NCBI RefSeq assembly: GCF_019511445.1
Contig: NZ_JAEUAN010000005.1
Span: 248,001-312,000, forward strand
Source of the DNA: Aliirhizobium wenxiniae
GTDB lineage: Bacteria; Pseudomonadota; Alphaproteobacteria; Rhizobiales; Rhizobiaceae
Reading direction: 5' to 3'
Length of the DNA: 64,000 nucleotides
A program made the translations under genes and the position numbers. The first letter of the stretch is position 1. Each line of letters opens with the position of its first letter. The notes below the pieces were generated by a model. It was not told the DNA's origin, did not search any database, and worked only from the letters and a program-made list of their open reading frames with translations. Below, piece by piece: positions 49,444 to 58,984 of the stretch.

Positions 49444-52400
49444 ATGGCGGAACAGGCAAAGACAGGATCGACAGACGAAATCCTCGGGGAGACCCCGCAA
49501 TTCGTCCACCTGCGCCTGCATTCGGCCTTTTCCCTGCTTGAAGGCGCTCTTCCGCTCAAGAAAGTCTTGGGCAAGGCCGTCGCGGACAATCAGCCCGCGA
49601 TTGCCATAACCGACACCAACAACCTCTTCGTCGCGCTCGAATTCGCCCAGAAGGCGACCGGTGATGGCATTCAGCCTATCATTGGCTGTCAGCTGTCGAT
49701 CGACATGCAGGATCAGGAAGAGGATCGTCGTGGCAATCAGCTTACCAAGCTGCCGGCAATCGTTCTTCTCGCCGCAAATGCCGAAGGCTATGAGCGACTG
49801 GTCGATCTCGTCAGCCGCGCCTATCTCGGCGGCGAGGGAGTAAGCGAAACACATATCTGCGCCTCCTGGCTGGACGAGCTGGGCACAGCCGGTCTGATCG
49901 CATTGACCGGCGCGGCATCCGGTCCGGTGGACAGGGCGATCCGTGAAGGGCATCCAGCGATTGCGGTCCAGAGGCTCTCGCGTCTGAAAAATCTCTTTGG
50001 CGACCGGCTCTATCTCGAACTGCAGAGACATGGTTCCTATGACCGACGTCACGAGCATCGCATGGTCGATCTGGCCTACGAACATGACGTTCCGCTGGTT
50101 GCAACCAACGAGGCCTATTTCCCGACCAAGGGCGATTACGATGCGCATGATGCGCTCATGGCGGTTGCCCATGGCGCCATCGTTTCGGACGATAGCCGTT
50201 TTCGCCTGACGCCGGATCATTACCTGAAAAGCCGCGCTGAAATGGCCAAGCTTTTCGCCGATCTGCCGGAAGCGCTGGAAAATACCGTCGAGATCGCCCG
50301 CCGCTGCTCCTTCATTCTGAAGACGCGCAACCCCATCTTGCCGCGCTTCACCGGTGTCAGCGATCATCCGGAAGAAGATGAGCGCAAGGAAGCGGCCGAG
50401 CTGCGTCGCCAGGCGGTCGAGGGCCTCGATCATCGCCTTGAGGAACTTGGGCTTAGTGCCGGCTTCACCGAGAAGGACTACCGCGAGCGTCTGGACTTCG
50501 AGCTTTCGATTATCGAGCGCATGAAGTTTCCGGGCTACTTCCTCATCGTTGCCGACTTCATCAAATGGGCCAAGCAGCACAATATCCCGGTCGGTCCCGG
50601 CCGTGGTTCCGGCGCGGGTTCGCTGGTCGCCTATGCGCTGACCATTACCGACGTCGACCCGCTGCGGTTTTCGCTTCTGTTCGAACGCTTCCTCAATCCG
50701 GAACGCGTCTCGATGCCCGACTTTGATATCGACTTCTGCCAGGATCGCCGTGAAGAGGTGATCCGCTATGTGCAGCGCAAATATGGCCGCGAGCAGGTGG
50801 CGCAGATCATCACCTTCGGTTCGCTGCAGGCCCGTGCCGCTTTGCGCGACGTCGGTCGCGTGCTCGAAATGCCCTATGGTCAGGTCGACCGCATCTGCAA
50901 GCTGGTGCCCAACAACCCGGCGAACCCGACGCCGCTCTCCAAGGCGATCGAAGAAGAGCCGAAATTCCAGGAAGAGGTGGACAAGGAGCCGGTCGTCGGC
51001 CGTCTTCTCGATATCGCCCAGAAGATCGAGGGCCTTTACCGCCACGCCTCGACCCACGCCGCCGGCATCGTCATCGGCGACCGTCCGCTGTCGAAACTGG
51101 TGCCGATGTATCGAGACCCGCGCTCGGACATGCCGGTCACCCAGTTCAACATGAAATGGGTCGAGCAGGCCGGTCTCGTCAAATTCGACTTTCTCGGCCT
51201 GAAAACACTGACCGTCTTGAAGACGGCCGTGGATTTCTGCCGCAAACGTGACATCCATGTCGATCTGGCAAAGATCCCGCTCGACGACAAGCTGACCTAT
51301 GAAATGCTGTCGCGCGGCGAAACGGTCGGCGTGTTCCAGGTGGAAAGTGCCGGCATGCGCAAGGCGCTGATCGGCATGAAACCCGACTGTATCGAGGACA
51401 TCATTGCGCTTGTGGCGCTCTATCGTCCGGGTCCGATGGAAAACATCCCGACCTACAACGCCCGCAAGCATGGCGAAGAAGAGATCGAATCCGTTCACCC
51501 GTCGATCGACTATCTGCTGAAGGAAACCCAGGGCGTTATCGTCTACCAGGAGCAGGTCATGCAGATCGCTCAGGTTCTGTCGGGCTATTCGCTCGGCGAA
51601 GCCGACCTTCTGCGCCGCGCCATGGGTAAGAAAATCAAGGAGGAGATGGACAAGCAGAGCGAGCGTTTTGTTGACGGCGCCGTCAAGAATGGCGTCTCCA
51701 AGCCGCAGGCGAAGAACATCTTCGAACTGCTCGCCAAGTTCGCCAACTACGGCTTCAACAAGTCCCACGCCGCGGCCTACGCCATCGTCTCTTACCAGAC
51801 GGCCTATATGAAGGCGCATTATCCGGTCGAGTTCCTCGCCGCGACCATGACCTACGATATGGGCAACTCGGAAAAGCTTAACGATTTCCGCGAGGATGCC
51901 GGTCGCCTCGGCATCAAGGTTTTTCCGCCGTCGGTCCAGACCTCGTTCCGTCATTTCGAAACGGGCGAGGCGAGGATCTACTACGCGCTTGCCGCCATCA
52001 AGGGTGTCGGTGAATCGGCCGTCGAGCACATCACCGAAGTCCGCGGTGACAAGCCTTTCGCCGGCATCGAGGATTTCTGCATGCGGGTCGATCCCAAGCA
52101 GGTCAACCGCCGCGTTCTGGAAAGCCTGATCTCCGCCGGTGCTTTCGATTGCTTCGGCCATGACCGCGCCCAGTTGATCGCCGGCCTTGACCGGATCATC
52201 GGTTATATGCAGCGCGCCCAGGGAGAAAAGATCTCGGGCCAGTCCGATTTCTTCGGCTCAGGCTCCAGCAGTGGCCCGGAAAAGCTCATCCTGCCGACAT
52301 TCAATCCCTGGATGCCGTCGGAAATGCTGATGCGCGAATATCAGGTTCTGGGCTTCTATCTGTCGGCCCACCCGCTCGATACCTACAAGGATGTCCTGTC

Positions 52401-52938
52401 GAAGCTCCGAGTGCAGACCTTTGCCGATTTCGCCACCTCCGTCCGCCAGGGGGCGACCGCCGGCCGTCTTGCCGGCACGGTGACCGGTCGTCAGGAACGC
52501 AAGACCAAGACCGGCAACAAGATGGGCATCATCACCTTTTCGGATTCATCCGGCCAGTTCGAAGCCGTGCTGTTTTCCGAGGCGCTGGCGCAATATCGCG
52601 ATCTGCTGGAACCCGGAAAATCTCTGGTCATCACCGTTCAGGCCGACGAGCGGCCGGAGGGCATTGGCCTGCGCATCCAGACAGCCCAGTCGCTGGAAGA
52701 GCAGTCGATCCGCATGCAGAAGGCGCTGCGCGTCTTTGTCCGCGATTCAGGCCCCCTGAAGACGGTCGCCAATCACCTGAACATGCGCGGTGAGGGGCTG
52801 GTTTATTTCATCGTCATCAAGGAAGACGGCCGCCGCGAGATCGAGGTGGAACTGACGCAGAGATATCGCCTGTCGCCGGAAATGGCCGCTGCGCTGAAGG
52901 CTGCTCCTGGCGTGCTGGATGTCGAACTCGTCCAGTAA
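49444..52938 (+). CDS. dnaE: DNA polymerase III alpha subunit
   Basis: Replicative polymerase catalytic subunit (1164 aa). N-terminal PHP domain (VHLRLHSAFSLLEGAL), then the C-family polymerase domain with GPGRGSGAGS and the catalytic Asp motif PDFDIDFCQDRR, then the helix-hairpin-helix region and an OB-fold (KMGIITFSDSSGQFEAVLF) at the C-terminus. The length is normal for DnaE1; it lacks the features of the SOS-type DnaE2 context (no imuA or imuB nearby). A weak GACGGA lies before the ATG. Confidence 0.97.
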   Translation: MAEQAKTGSTDEILGETPQFVHLRLHSAFSLLEGALPLKKVLGKAVADNQPAIAITDTNNLFVALEFAQKATGDGIQPIIGCQLSIDMQDQEEDRRGNQLTKLPAIVLLAANAEGYERLVDLVSRAYLGGEGVSETHICASWLDELGTAGLIALTGAASGPVDRAIREGHPAIAVQRLSRLKNLFGDRLYLELQRHGSYDRRHEHRMVDLAYEHDVPLVATNEAYFPTKGDYDAHDALMAVAHGAIVSDDSRFRLTPDHYLKSRAEMAKLFADLPEALENTVEIARRCSFILKTRNPILPRFTGVSDHPEEDERKEAAELRRQAVEGLDHRLEELGLSAGFTEKDYRERLDFELSIIERMKFPGYFLIVADFIKWAKQHNIPVGPGRGSGAGSLVAYALTITDVDPLRFSLLFERFLNPERVSMPDFDIDFCQDRREEVIRYVQRKYGREQVAQIITFGSLQARAALRDVGRVLEMPYGQVDRICKLVPNNPANPTPLSKAIEEEPKFQEEVDKEPVVGRLLDIAQKIEGLYRHASTHAAGIVIGDRPLSKLVPMYRDPRSDMPVTQFNMKWVEQAGLVKFDFLGLKTLTVLKTAVDFCRKRDIHVDLAKIPLDDKLTYEMLSRGETVGVFQVESAGMRKALIGMKPDCIEDIIALVALYRPGPMENIPTYNARKHGEEEIESVHPSIDYLLKETQGVIVYQEQVMQIAQVLSGYSLGEADLLRRAMGKKIKEEMDKQSERFVDGAVKNGVSKPQAKNIFELLAKFANYGFNKSHAAAYAIVSYQTAYMKAHYPVEFLAATMTYDMGNSEKLNDFREDAGRLGIKVFPPSVQTSFRHFETGEARIYYALAAIKGVGESAVEHITEVRGDKPFAGIEDFCMRVDPKQVNRRVLESLISAGAFDCFGHDRAQLIAGLDRIIGYMQRAQGEKISGQSDFFGSGSSSGPEKLILPTFNPWMPSEMLMREYQVLGFYLSAHPLDTYKDVLSKLRVQTFADFATSVRQGATAGRLAGTVTGRQERKTKTGNKMGIITFSDSSGQFEAVLFSEALAQYRDLLEPGKSLVITVQADERPEGIGLRIQTAQSLEEQSIRMQKALRVFVRDSGPLKTVANHLNMRGEGLVYFIVIKEDGRREIEVELTQRYRLSPEMAAALKAAPGVLDVELVQ

Positions 52939-52981
52939 CAGGTTGTGTCGCCCGCGTGACTTCTCGGAGTTATGGTAGACT

Positions 52982-54166
52982 TTACAGGTGGGTTTCCCCA
53001 CGAGTTTCACCAGCCTCGGGATGATTGTCGCTGGCCAGCTTGACCTGATTTCGGCCGGCATTCTTCGCGCTATAGAGCGCCAGGTCTGCCTGTCGATAAG
53101 CCTCGGCCAATCCGCCGACCGTTGCCAGGGGAGAGACGCCGAAACTCGCCGTGACGGTCAGGCTTTCGGGAAGGTCCGGCAGGGTCATTGCCGCACCGCG
53201 CAAAGCCTGTGCAAAGAGAACCGCGGAGCCGATTTCGGTTTCCGGCAGGAAAATTGCGAATTCCTCGCCGCCGATACGCCCGAGTGCCGCTCTCTTGGGC
53301 GCGCTATCATTCATCAGCTGACCAAAACCTTTGATCACCAGATCTCCGACATGATGCCCATAGGTGTCGTTGATACGCTTGAAATGGTCGAGGTCGCAGA
53401 GGATCACGGCGTGGTTGCCATTCGGTGCTTTGTCCAGAAAGACTTGAACTTGCCGATCGAACCCGCGTCTGTTGGCGAGTGCCGAAAGCGTGTCTCTCTC
53501 TGATTCACTTCTCTGATCCGCCATGATCTCGAGCACGAGCGCAGCAAGCAGAGTGAGCCCCACGGCGACGACGAGGATGGCTGTCGCGCTTTGAGAGATC
53601 AGCGCATAGTTGGTGTGGATATAGTCCTTTGCGATTGTGCCGGACCCGACGAATATCGCGAGACCCGCCTTGGCGAAGAAATGCAGGCCGGTGATCATCA
53701 TCAGGATGCCGAGAAAGCGGTCGATCATCTGCCGCCCGCGGGATGAAAGTACGACGAATGCGCTATCGAGAATTACGACCGCAAACGGGCTCTGGTAGGA
53801 AAATGCCTGCAGCGGCGTTCCACGCGGCAGGTCATAGATCACATAACTCAGCGTGATGCTTGCAGCGATGAAGAACGTCGCGATGCGTTTGTCGAGCTGC
53901 CGACCGTAGAGATGCCCGATACCGACCCTGAGCAGCATCATGCCGATCAGAACTGTCGCGAAAGCGCCCAGCGCCCAGATTTTCGAATTGCTCGCATAGG
54001 CGACCAGAAGCTCACAGAGCGCTGATAGCGATGCAATGCCGAACCCGGCAGCAAACCAGAGGGCCGCCCGGCGAGATCGGCTGCGAGTGGCAACAACGGC
54101 AAAGACCGCGCTGAAACAGACTGCGACGACGAAATTTACGCCAAGGAAGAAAGCGACACCGTTCAT
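52982..54166 (-). CDS. Membrane-anchored diguanylate cyclase (GGDEF)
   Basis: Predicted to make cyclic di-GMP. About seven N-terminal transmembrane helices (1-230) are followed by a GGDEF domain with the intact active-site motif RIGGEEFAIF. The four residues where the inhibitory RxxD site normally sits read PKRA, so product inhibition through that site is unlikely. The start at 54166 (MNGVAFFLG) is preferred over GTG 54193. It converges on dnaE with a 43-nt gap. Confidence 0.92.
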   Translation of the reverse strand: MNGVAFFLGVNFVVAVCFSAVFAVVATRSRSRRAALWFAAGFGIASLSALCELLVAYASNSKIWALGAFATVLIGMMLLRVGIGHLYGRQLDKRIATFFIAASITLSYVIYDLPRGTPLQAFSYQSPFAVVILDSAFVVLSSRGRQMIDRFLGILMMITGLHFFAKAGLAIFVGSGTIAKDYIHTNYALISQSATAILVVAVGLTLLAALVLEIMADQRSESERDTLSALANRRGFDRQVQVFLDKAPNGNHAVILCDLDHFKRINDTYGHHVGDLVIKGFGQLMNDSAPKRAALGRIGGEEFAIFLPETEIGSAVLFAQALRGAAMTLPDLPESLTVTASFGVSPLATVGGLAEAYRQADLALYSAKNAGRNQVKLASDNHPEAGETRGETHL

Positions 54167-54637
54167 CGATCCATCGCAACGGTCATGAGGCACCCCGGTA
54201 TCTGTGCGTGTGCCTTAATGAGTAGAAAAACAAATTCTTGTCGCTCGCTTATATCGGTAGCCGAACTGCGATCAATTAGCAGATATATCAATGGATAATT
54301 TGCTCTTCGCGATCCGTACGGAAACGTCATCGCCGATGGATGAACGCCTTGAAGGCCCATCCTCCCCGGAGGACGGTCATGGAAGAAAAACAACACATAA
54401 CCGTCCAGCACTGATGGAAGCGTAACACGTGGGGGACACGAGTTTCGGGGGTACTTCCATGTCGCCTAGGTAGAAATCGAACATGGTCGCAATGTGACGT
54501 GGTGAAAGCTTTGTTGTTCGACTTTCGTCTATGTGCCGCCTTGACGAACATTCGCATCGCAACTTCTTGGCTGCGATGCGGTGTGTCTAAGCAAGTTTCG
54601 ATGGCTATCGCACTTGCGGAGAGCCGATTTTCTCCAA
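54167..54637. other. Intergenic region between the diguanylate cyclase and the L,D-transpeptidase
   Basis: 471 nt, AT-rich near 54220-54310. It should hold the cyclase promoter. Frames on both strands lack ribosome sites and known motifs, so no gene is called. Confidence 0.5.
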
Positions 54638-55969
54638 TTAATACAGACCGATACCGCCGATATATGAATCTCTTTTCGAACGGCGCACAGGCTTCGGTTG
54701 GCTCTGGTTCAGGCCTGCCTGGGCAATATTCGCCTGGGAACGGGTCAGCGTCACGAAGTCGGTACCCTTGCCGGTCTCAGGGCCAAGGCCCTGGTCGGTT
54801 ATCGTCAGCGACGTGCCATTTGTCATCAGTTCGCCGATCCGTTCGCGCACCTCTTTCGAAATATCGAGACGATCAAGCGCCGCTACCGCCGCATTCGGCA
54901 GGTTGGCATCGCTCGGTTTGTCGATGCCGAGCTGCTTCATCTCGTCCTCGGTCATTTCGTTCTTCAACGTGACGGCATGCCATTCCGCCGTCTCCGCATT
55001 CCGCTCAAGGTGGTCTGCGGTGAAGAAATGCGTGCCGAGCGCCTGTTCCGGGTCCTTGATGCCGATCGGCGCTTCGAACAGCGGCTCGAAATTGCGGCGC
55101 ACCAGGATCTGCCCGGCCGGAGGTGCATTTTCTCCCGCAGAATTATAAAGCGCAGCGAGGAATTCCTTGCTGATCAGCGTCCCGCCGCTCGGAAGGCCCT
55201 TCCACCGCTTGTAGCCGGCGATCGCTTCGCGTGTCATCGGGCCTGCAATGCCGTCCGCAACGCCTGCATCGAAGCCGAGATCCGTCAGATGGGTCTGGAC
55301 ATCGAGCATGGTCTCGCGCGCACCGCGGCGATGGATGAGGATGCGTAAGGGTGCGGCATCTTCGGGAACAACCGCCTGCAGTGAGCCGGTCGGCATCGGA
55401 TCCGTGCCGGCCATCGCCACATCGTAAGATCCGTCCGCGGCCTTCTTCATCGCGGTCGGGCGCAGATCTGTATTCGGAAACAGGGGCTCCGAAGGCAGAC
55501 GCTTCAGCGGTACGAAGAGATTGGCGTTGTCGATTTTGACCGGCTTCACCGGTGCATCGGAAATCACCACATGCACGCCGCGCTCGGTCATGTCGTAGAT
55601 TGCTTTGGCGGTACCCGTCGGAATACGAACGCAGCCATGCGATGCCGGGTAGTTCGGCACGTTACCCTCGTGAAGCGCGATGCCGGACCATGTCAGGCGC
55701 TGCATGAAGGGCATGGGCGCGTTCGAATAGATGTTGGATTCGTGATACTTGCGCTTCTCGAGAATGGAGAAGATGCCGCTCGGCGTGGTGTGCCCCGCCT
55801 TGCCGGTGGAGACCTTCGAAGTCGTGACGACCTTTTCGCCGTCATAGACCGTCATCGACTGCTGGTCTTTCGAAACGATGATCTGAAGTGTTGCGGTGTC
55901 GGCAAAAGCAGACTGAGAAAGGATGGTCCCGGACAGGAGTCCGAGGCTGAACAAAACGCCACGCAACAT
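54638..55969 (-). CDS. L,D-transpeptidase with peptidoglycan-binding domain
   Basis: Secreted cell-wall enzyme (443 aa). A signal peptide (1-23, AFA/DT) is followed by a YkuD domain (about 27-140) with His100, His111 and Cys113 in ASHGCVRIP; the Cys is the catalytic nucleophile. A PG_binding_1 domain lies at about 215-275 (DVQTHLTDLGFDAGVADGIAG). The C-terminal 150 residues are unassigned and may fold with the catalytic part. Such enzymes make 3-3 cross-links, important for polar growth in Rhizobiales. Confidence 0.92.
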   Translation of the reverse strand: MLRGVLFSLGLLSGTILSQSAFADTATLQIIVSKDQQSMTVYDGEKVVTTSKVSTGKAGHTTPSGIFSILEKRKYHESNIYSNAPMPFMQRLTWSGIALHEGNVPNYPASHGCVRIPTGTAKAIYDMTERGVHVVISDAPVKPVKIDNANLFVPLKRLPSEPLFPNTDLRPTAMKKAADGSYDVAMAGTDPMPTGSLQAVVPEDAAPLRILIHRRGARETMLDVQTHLTDLGFDAGVADGIAGPMTREAIAGYKRWKGLPSGGTLISKEFLAALYNSAGENAPPAGQILVRRNFEPLFEAPIGIKDPEQALGTHFFTADHLERNAETAEWHAVTLKNEMTEDEMKQLGIDKPSDANLPNAAVAALDRLDISKEVRERIGELMTNGTSLTITDQGLGPETGKGTDFVTLTRSQANIAQAGLNQSQPKPVRRSKRDSYIGGIGLY

Positions 55970-56107
55970 GAAGACCTCTTACGCATTACAATGGCCCGCA
56001 ATTTAGCGTGTTAAACTTAATGAAAATTTTCTGAAAAGTGGCGGGATCGTGTCAAATCATCACGTTCCTGCGATTTCGAAACAAATTCTGAAGACGCCGC
56101 AACAGGT

Positions 56108-57394
56108 CTATCGACGCTTTTCGCCAAACGTATATCCGGTCTCGACCGCTGCCTTGCCGAACTTGTTGCGGAGCTTGTCCATGGCCGCCTCTGCAGCGGC
56201 CCGCCTTCCTGCCTGTTGGTCCACCAGATCCGGCGGATCGGCAAGCGCCGGATCGCAAAGATCGGCCACCCCTATGCCGAGAAGACGAAACTTCGTGCCG
56301 TCCGTTTCCTTCTCCATCAGCGAAAGGCCGGTGCGGAAAATCCTGTCGGCAAGCTGGGTGGGATCCTCCAGCCGCTTGTTGCGCGTCCGGCTCTTGAAAT
56401 CGGCGGTCTTCATCTTGAGCACGACCGTGTGGCCGGCAATCTCATGTTTCTTCAATCGCGCCGAAACTTTTTCAGACAGCCGCCGCAGTATCGGCACCAG
56501 GTCGTCGTGGCGGGAAATGTCATCGAAGAAGGTTGTTTCGGCGGAAACGCTTTTGGCTTCGTCATTGGTATGGACTTCACGTTCATCCATGCCGCGCGCC
56601 AACCGGTAGAGGCGCTGCCCCATGGAGCCGTAGCGGCGCATCAGGTCGCTTTCCTCCATCTGCTGCAACTGGCCGATCGTTCTGATGCCGTCGGCCTCAA
56701 GCGTGCTGTTGAAAGCCTTGCCGACACCCCAGATCGTGGTGACGGGGCGGGGGGCGAGAAAGTCTTTGGCTTCTGCCTCGCCAATGACGGAAAAGCCGCG
56801 CGGCTTCTGCAGGTCGGACGCGACCTTGGCGAGGAACTTGCAATAGGAAAGGCCGATGGAAATCGAAATCCCGAGTTCGCTTTCGACGCGCCGCGCGAAC
56901 CTGGCGAGGATACGCGCCGGTGGATCGCGGTGCAGGCGTTCGGTGCCGGCCAGTTCGAGAAACGCCTCATCGATCGACAGAGGTTGGACGAGCGGCGTAA
57001 GCTCCATCATCATCTCCCGCACCTGCCGGCCGACACTGACATATTTCTCCATGTCTGGCCGGATCACGACGGCATTGGGGCAGAGTTCCAGTGCCTTGAA
57101 CATCGGCATGGCCGATCTGACACCGCTGATGCGCGCTATGTAACAGGCCGTGGATACGACACCGCGCTTGCCGCCACCGATGATAACCGGCTTGTCGGCA
57201 AGCTCCGGATTATCCCGCTTTTCGATCGTCGCATAAAAGGCGTCGCAATCAATATGCGCCAGCGTCAGGTCGTAGAGTTCACGGTGATAAAGGAGACGCG
57301 GCGAGCCGCATTTGCGACAACGGCGCGTTTCGACCTTCTGCTCGGCAAGGCAGTCGCGACAGAAACCGGTTAGTGGATCGACAGAAGATGTCAT
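56108..57394 (-). CDS. dinB: DNA polymerase IV with N-terminal zinc-ribbon-like motif
   Basis: Y-family translesion polymerase (428 aa). The catalytic core has [28 protein letters not shown] and [10 protein letters not shown], with the usual acidic residues. The first 30 residues add a Cys4 motif (Cys12, Cys15, Cys26, Cys29: CRDC and CRKC) not found in E. coli DinB. The start at 57394 is chosen because a perfect LexA operator covers the DNA just upstream; a longer frame to 57445 would run through that operator. Confidence 0.94.
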   Translation of the reverse strand: MTSSVDPLTGFCRDCLAEQKVETRRCRKCGSPRLLYHRELYDLTLAHIDCDAFYATIEKRDNPELADKPVIIGGGKRGVVSTACYIARISGVRSAMPMFKALELCPNAVVIRPDMEKYVSVGRQVREMMMELTPLVQPLSIDEAFLELAGTERLHRDPPARILARFARRVESELGISISIGLSYCKFLAKVASDLQKPRGFSVIGEAEAKDFLAPRPVTTIWGVGKAFNSTLEADGIRTIGQLQQMEESDLMRRYGSMGQRLYRLARGMDEREVHTNDEAKSVSAETTFFDDISRHDDLVPILRRLSEKVSARLKKHEIAGHTVVLKMKTADFKSRTRNKRLEDPTQLADRIFRTGLSLMEKETDGTKFRLLGIGVADLCDPALADPPDLVDQQAGRRAAAEAAMDKLRNKFGKAAVETGYTFGEKRR

Positions 57395-57399
57395 GTCAG

Positions 57400-57414
57400 G
57401 AACAAAGATTGAAC
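57400..57414 (-). promoter_or_regulatory. LexA operator (SOS box) of dinB
   Basis: GTTCAATCTTTGTTC on the minus strand exactly matches the alphaproteobacterial LexA consensus GTTC-N7-GTTC. It lies 6-20 nt upstream of the dinB ATG, so LexA would block transcription initiation or early elongation. Confidence 0.82.
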
Positions 57415-57509
57415 ATCGGCACGATAAGCCGCATTCGGGCGACACTCAAGAGTGCCGACGGCCGTCCACATTCATTTGTTCACGCTGCAAACCTGCCTGA
57501 TGCGAAGCC

Positions 57510-58154
57510 TTAAGATTGGCTGATATGCGTGCGAATGAGATCTCCTGCCTGCGCCCATCCCATCGCTCGAACAATGCCGTCATCCGGTTTTGGCGCCAGA
57601 AGATGCAGCGGGGAATCCGGCATCATGTGCAGCACGAGGCAGTTGTCGACATGATCCCGCACCGAGTGAAGGTTATGCGCCATGTCGTCGATAAAGACCG
57701 AGGGCAGGGGGCGTTCGCCGTGGATGCGACGCATCACCGGCCCTTTCGGTTCTTCCGTTGCGACAAGCGGGAAGTCGAAGCCGAGGCGGTCAAGCAGGCG
57801 ACGGCGCGGCTCGCTATAGCGTGGCGGCATTGCGGTGAGGAACAGCACATCCGCTTCCGCCCCGAGCGCATTGAGCGTGTCGAGAGCCAGATCGAAGGGT
57901 GTTTGCCATTCTTCTTGGCTCTCGAAGAAGGAGCCGATCAGCTGTTTGACGGCGAGGTCTTCGATGGCAATCTCCGTGCCGACCGAAACGATATTGCCGG
58001 TGAGCCGGAATGAGCGCGGCAGCAGCTCCAGTCCATCTCTTTTCAGATAGTCTTCGAAAGGCGCGAAGAATTGCAGGACCACGTCATCCACGTCGCAGAC
58101 GATAAGCGGCCGGTCTTTCAGGCTGAGATGTGAAAGGTCTAGGATTTCTCTCAT
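57510..58154 (-). CDS. HAD-superfamily phosphatase
   Basis: A 214-aa HAD hydrolase with motif I DVDDVV (Asp21 and Asp23), motif II Thr in FLTAMPPRY and a motif IV aspartate pair in VFIDDMAHNL. The substrate is unknown. The start at 58154 (MREILDLS) follows the DUF3572 stop by only 2 nt; the two form an operon in which translation is likely coupled. Confidence 0.85.
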   Translation of the reverse strand: MREILDLSHLSLKDRPLIVCDVDDVVLQFFAPFEDYLKRDGLELLPRSFRLTGNIVSVGTEIAIEDLAVKQLIGSFFESQEEWQTPFDLALDTLNALGAEADVLFLTAMPPRYSEPRRRLLDRLGFDFPLVATEEPKGPVMRRIHGERPLPSVFIDDMAHNLHSVRDHVDNCLVLHMMPDSPLHLLAPKPDDGIVRAMGWAQAGDLIRTHISQS

Positions 58155-58156
58155 GA

Positions 58157-58465
58157 TCAATAGTCTCCAGGTCCGAAATAGGGACCGGAATAATGGTTAT
58201 GCGCGGCAATTACCGTCTCCGGCTTGGTGTCCGTCGCCTCGCAGAAGGCCAGCAGCGTCGGCTCGTGGCCCATCACGAAATCGATCATGCCGGCCAGAAA
58301 GCCGGGGTCCGAAATGGCCGACCGTATCTGGTCAGGTGCCACGCCTGACAGCGCAAGAAAACGCTGCAGCATATCGGGCTCTCCCGCCATCCATGCGAGC
58401 ACGGCAGCAGCCGTCTTCTCCGCTTCGATACGTTTCGCGTCCTGTGCTGTCGTTTTTGCCGGCAT
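58157..58465 (-). CDS. DUF3572 family protein
   Basis: A 102-aa soluble, mainly helical protein (AAVLAWMAGEPDMLQRFLALSG) typical of DUF3572, a family found next to divK in Rhizobiales. The start at 58465 (MPAKTTAQ) matches the family length; a longer frame to 58597 would overlap the divK start. It is divergent from divK. The function is unknown. Confidence 0.85.
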   Translation of the reverse strand: MPAKTTAQDAKRIEAEKTAAAVLAWMAGEPDMLQRFLALSGVAPDQIRSAISDPGFLAGMIDFVMGHEPTLLAFCEATDTKPETVIAAHNHYSGPYFGPGDY

Positions 58466-58596
58466 TTTTCGGGAGTTACCTCTTCTCAACCAAATGGCCT
58501 TAACCTTGGCGAAACAGAGCTCAATGGAATCGGCCATTTTGAAGCTTATATATCGAAGATACGCTTTTGAAGGCGCGATTTGAGGAATGGATCGCA

Positions 58597-58968
58597 ATGC
58601 CCAAACGGGTCATGATTGTCGAAGACAACGAGCTGAACATGAAGCTCTTCCGCGATCTGATCGAAGCATCCGGATATGAAACGATCCAGACTCGAAACGG
58701 CATGGAAGCGCTTGATCTGGCTCGCAAACACCGTCCCGATCTTATCCTGATGGATATCCAGCTTCCGGAAGTTTCCGGCCTTGAAGTCACCAAGTGGCTG
58801 AAGGAAGACAATGAACTGCACGTCATCCCTGTCATCGCGGTTACGGCATTCGCGATGAAGGGAGACGAGGAGCGCATCCGCCAGGGCGGCTGCGAGGCCT
58901 ATGTCTCAAAACCGATCTCGGTGCCGAAGTTTATCGAAACGATCAAGACTTATCTCGGCGACGCATGA
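58597..58968 (+). CDS. divK: Cell-cycle response regulator DivK
   Basis: Single-domain receiver (123 aa, identical in length to known DivK proteins). Phosphoacceptor Asp53 lies in LILMDIQLP; the acidic pair is in IVEDNELNM and the conserved Lys in YVSKPIS. DivK controls the PleC/DivJ-CckA-CtrA phosphorelay for asymmetric division. The start at 58597 ([10 protein letters not shown]) is chosen over 58567. It is in an operon with pleD, 16 nt downstream. Confidence 0.97.
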   Translation: MPKRVMIVEDNELNMKLFRDLIEASGYETIQTRNGMEALDLARKHRPDLILMDIQLPEVSGLEVTKWLKEDNELHVIPVIAVTAFAMKGDEERIRQGGCEAYVSKPISVPKFIETIKTYLGDA

Positions 58969-58984
58969 TGCGGGGAGCATGGGC

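Noticed and set aside
49279..52161. 960-codon open frame antisense to dnaE
   Set aside because: It is a mirror of the GC-biased dnaE codons on the opposite strand, with no recognisable domain; dnaE is a full conserved gene.
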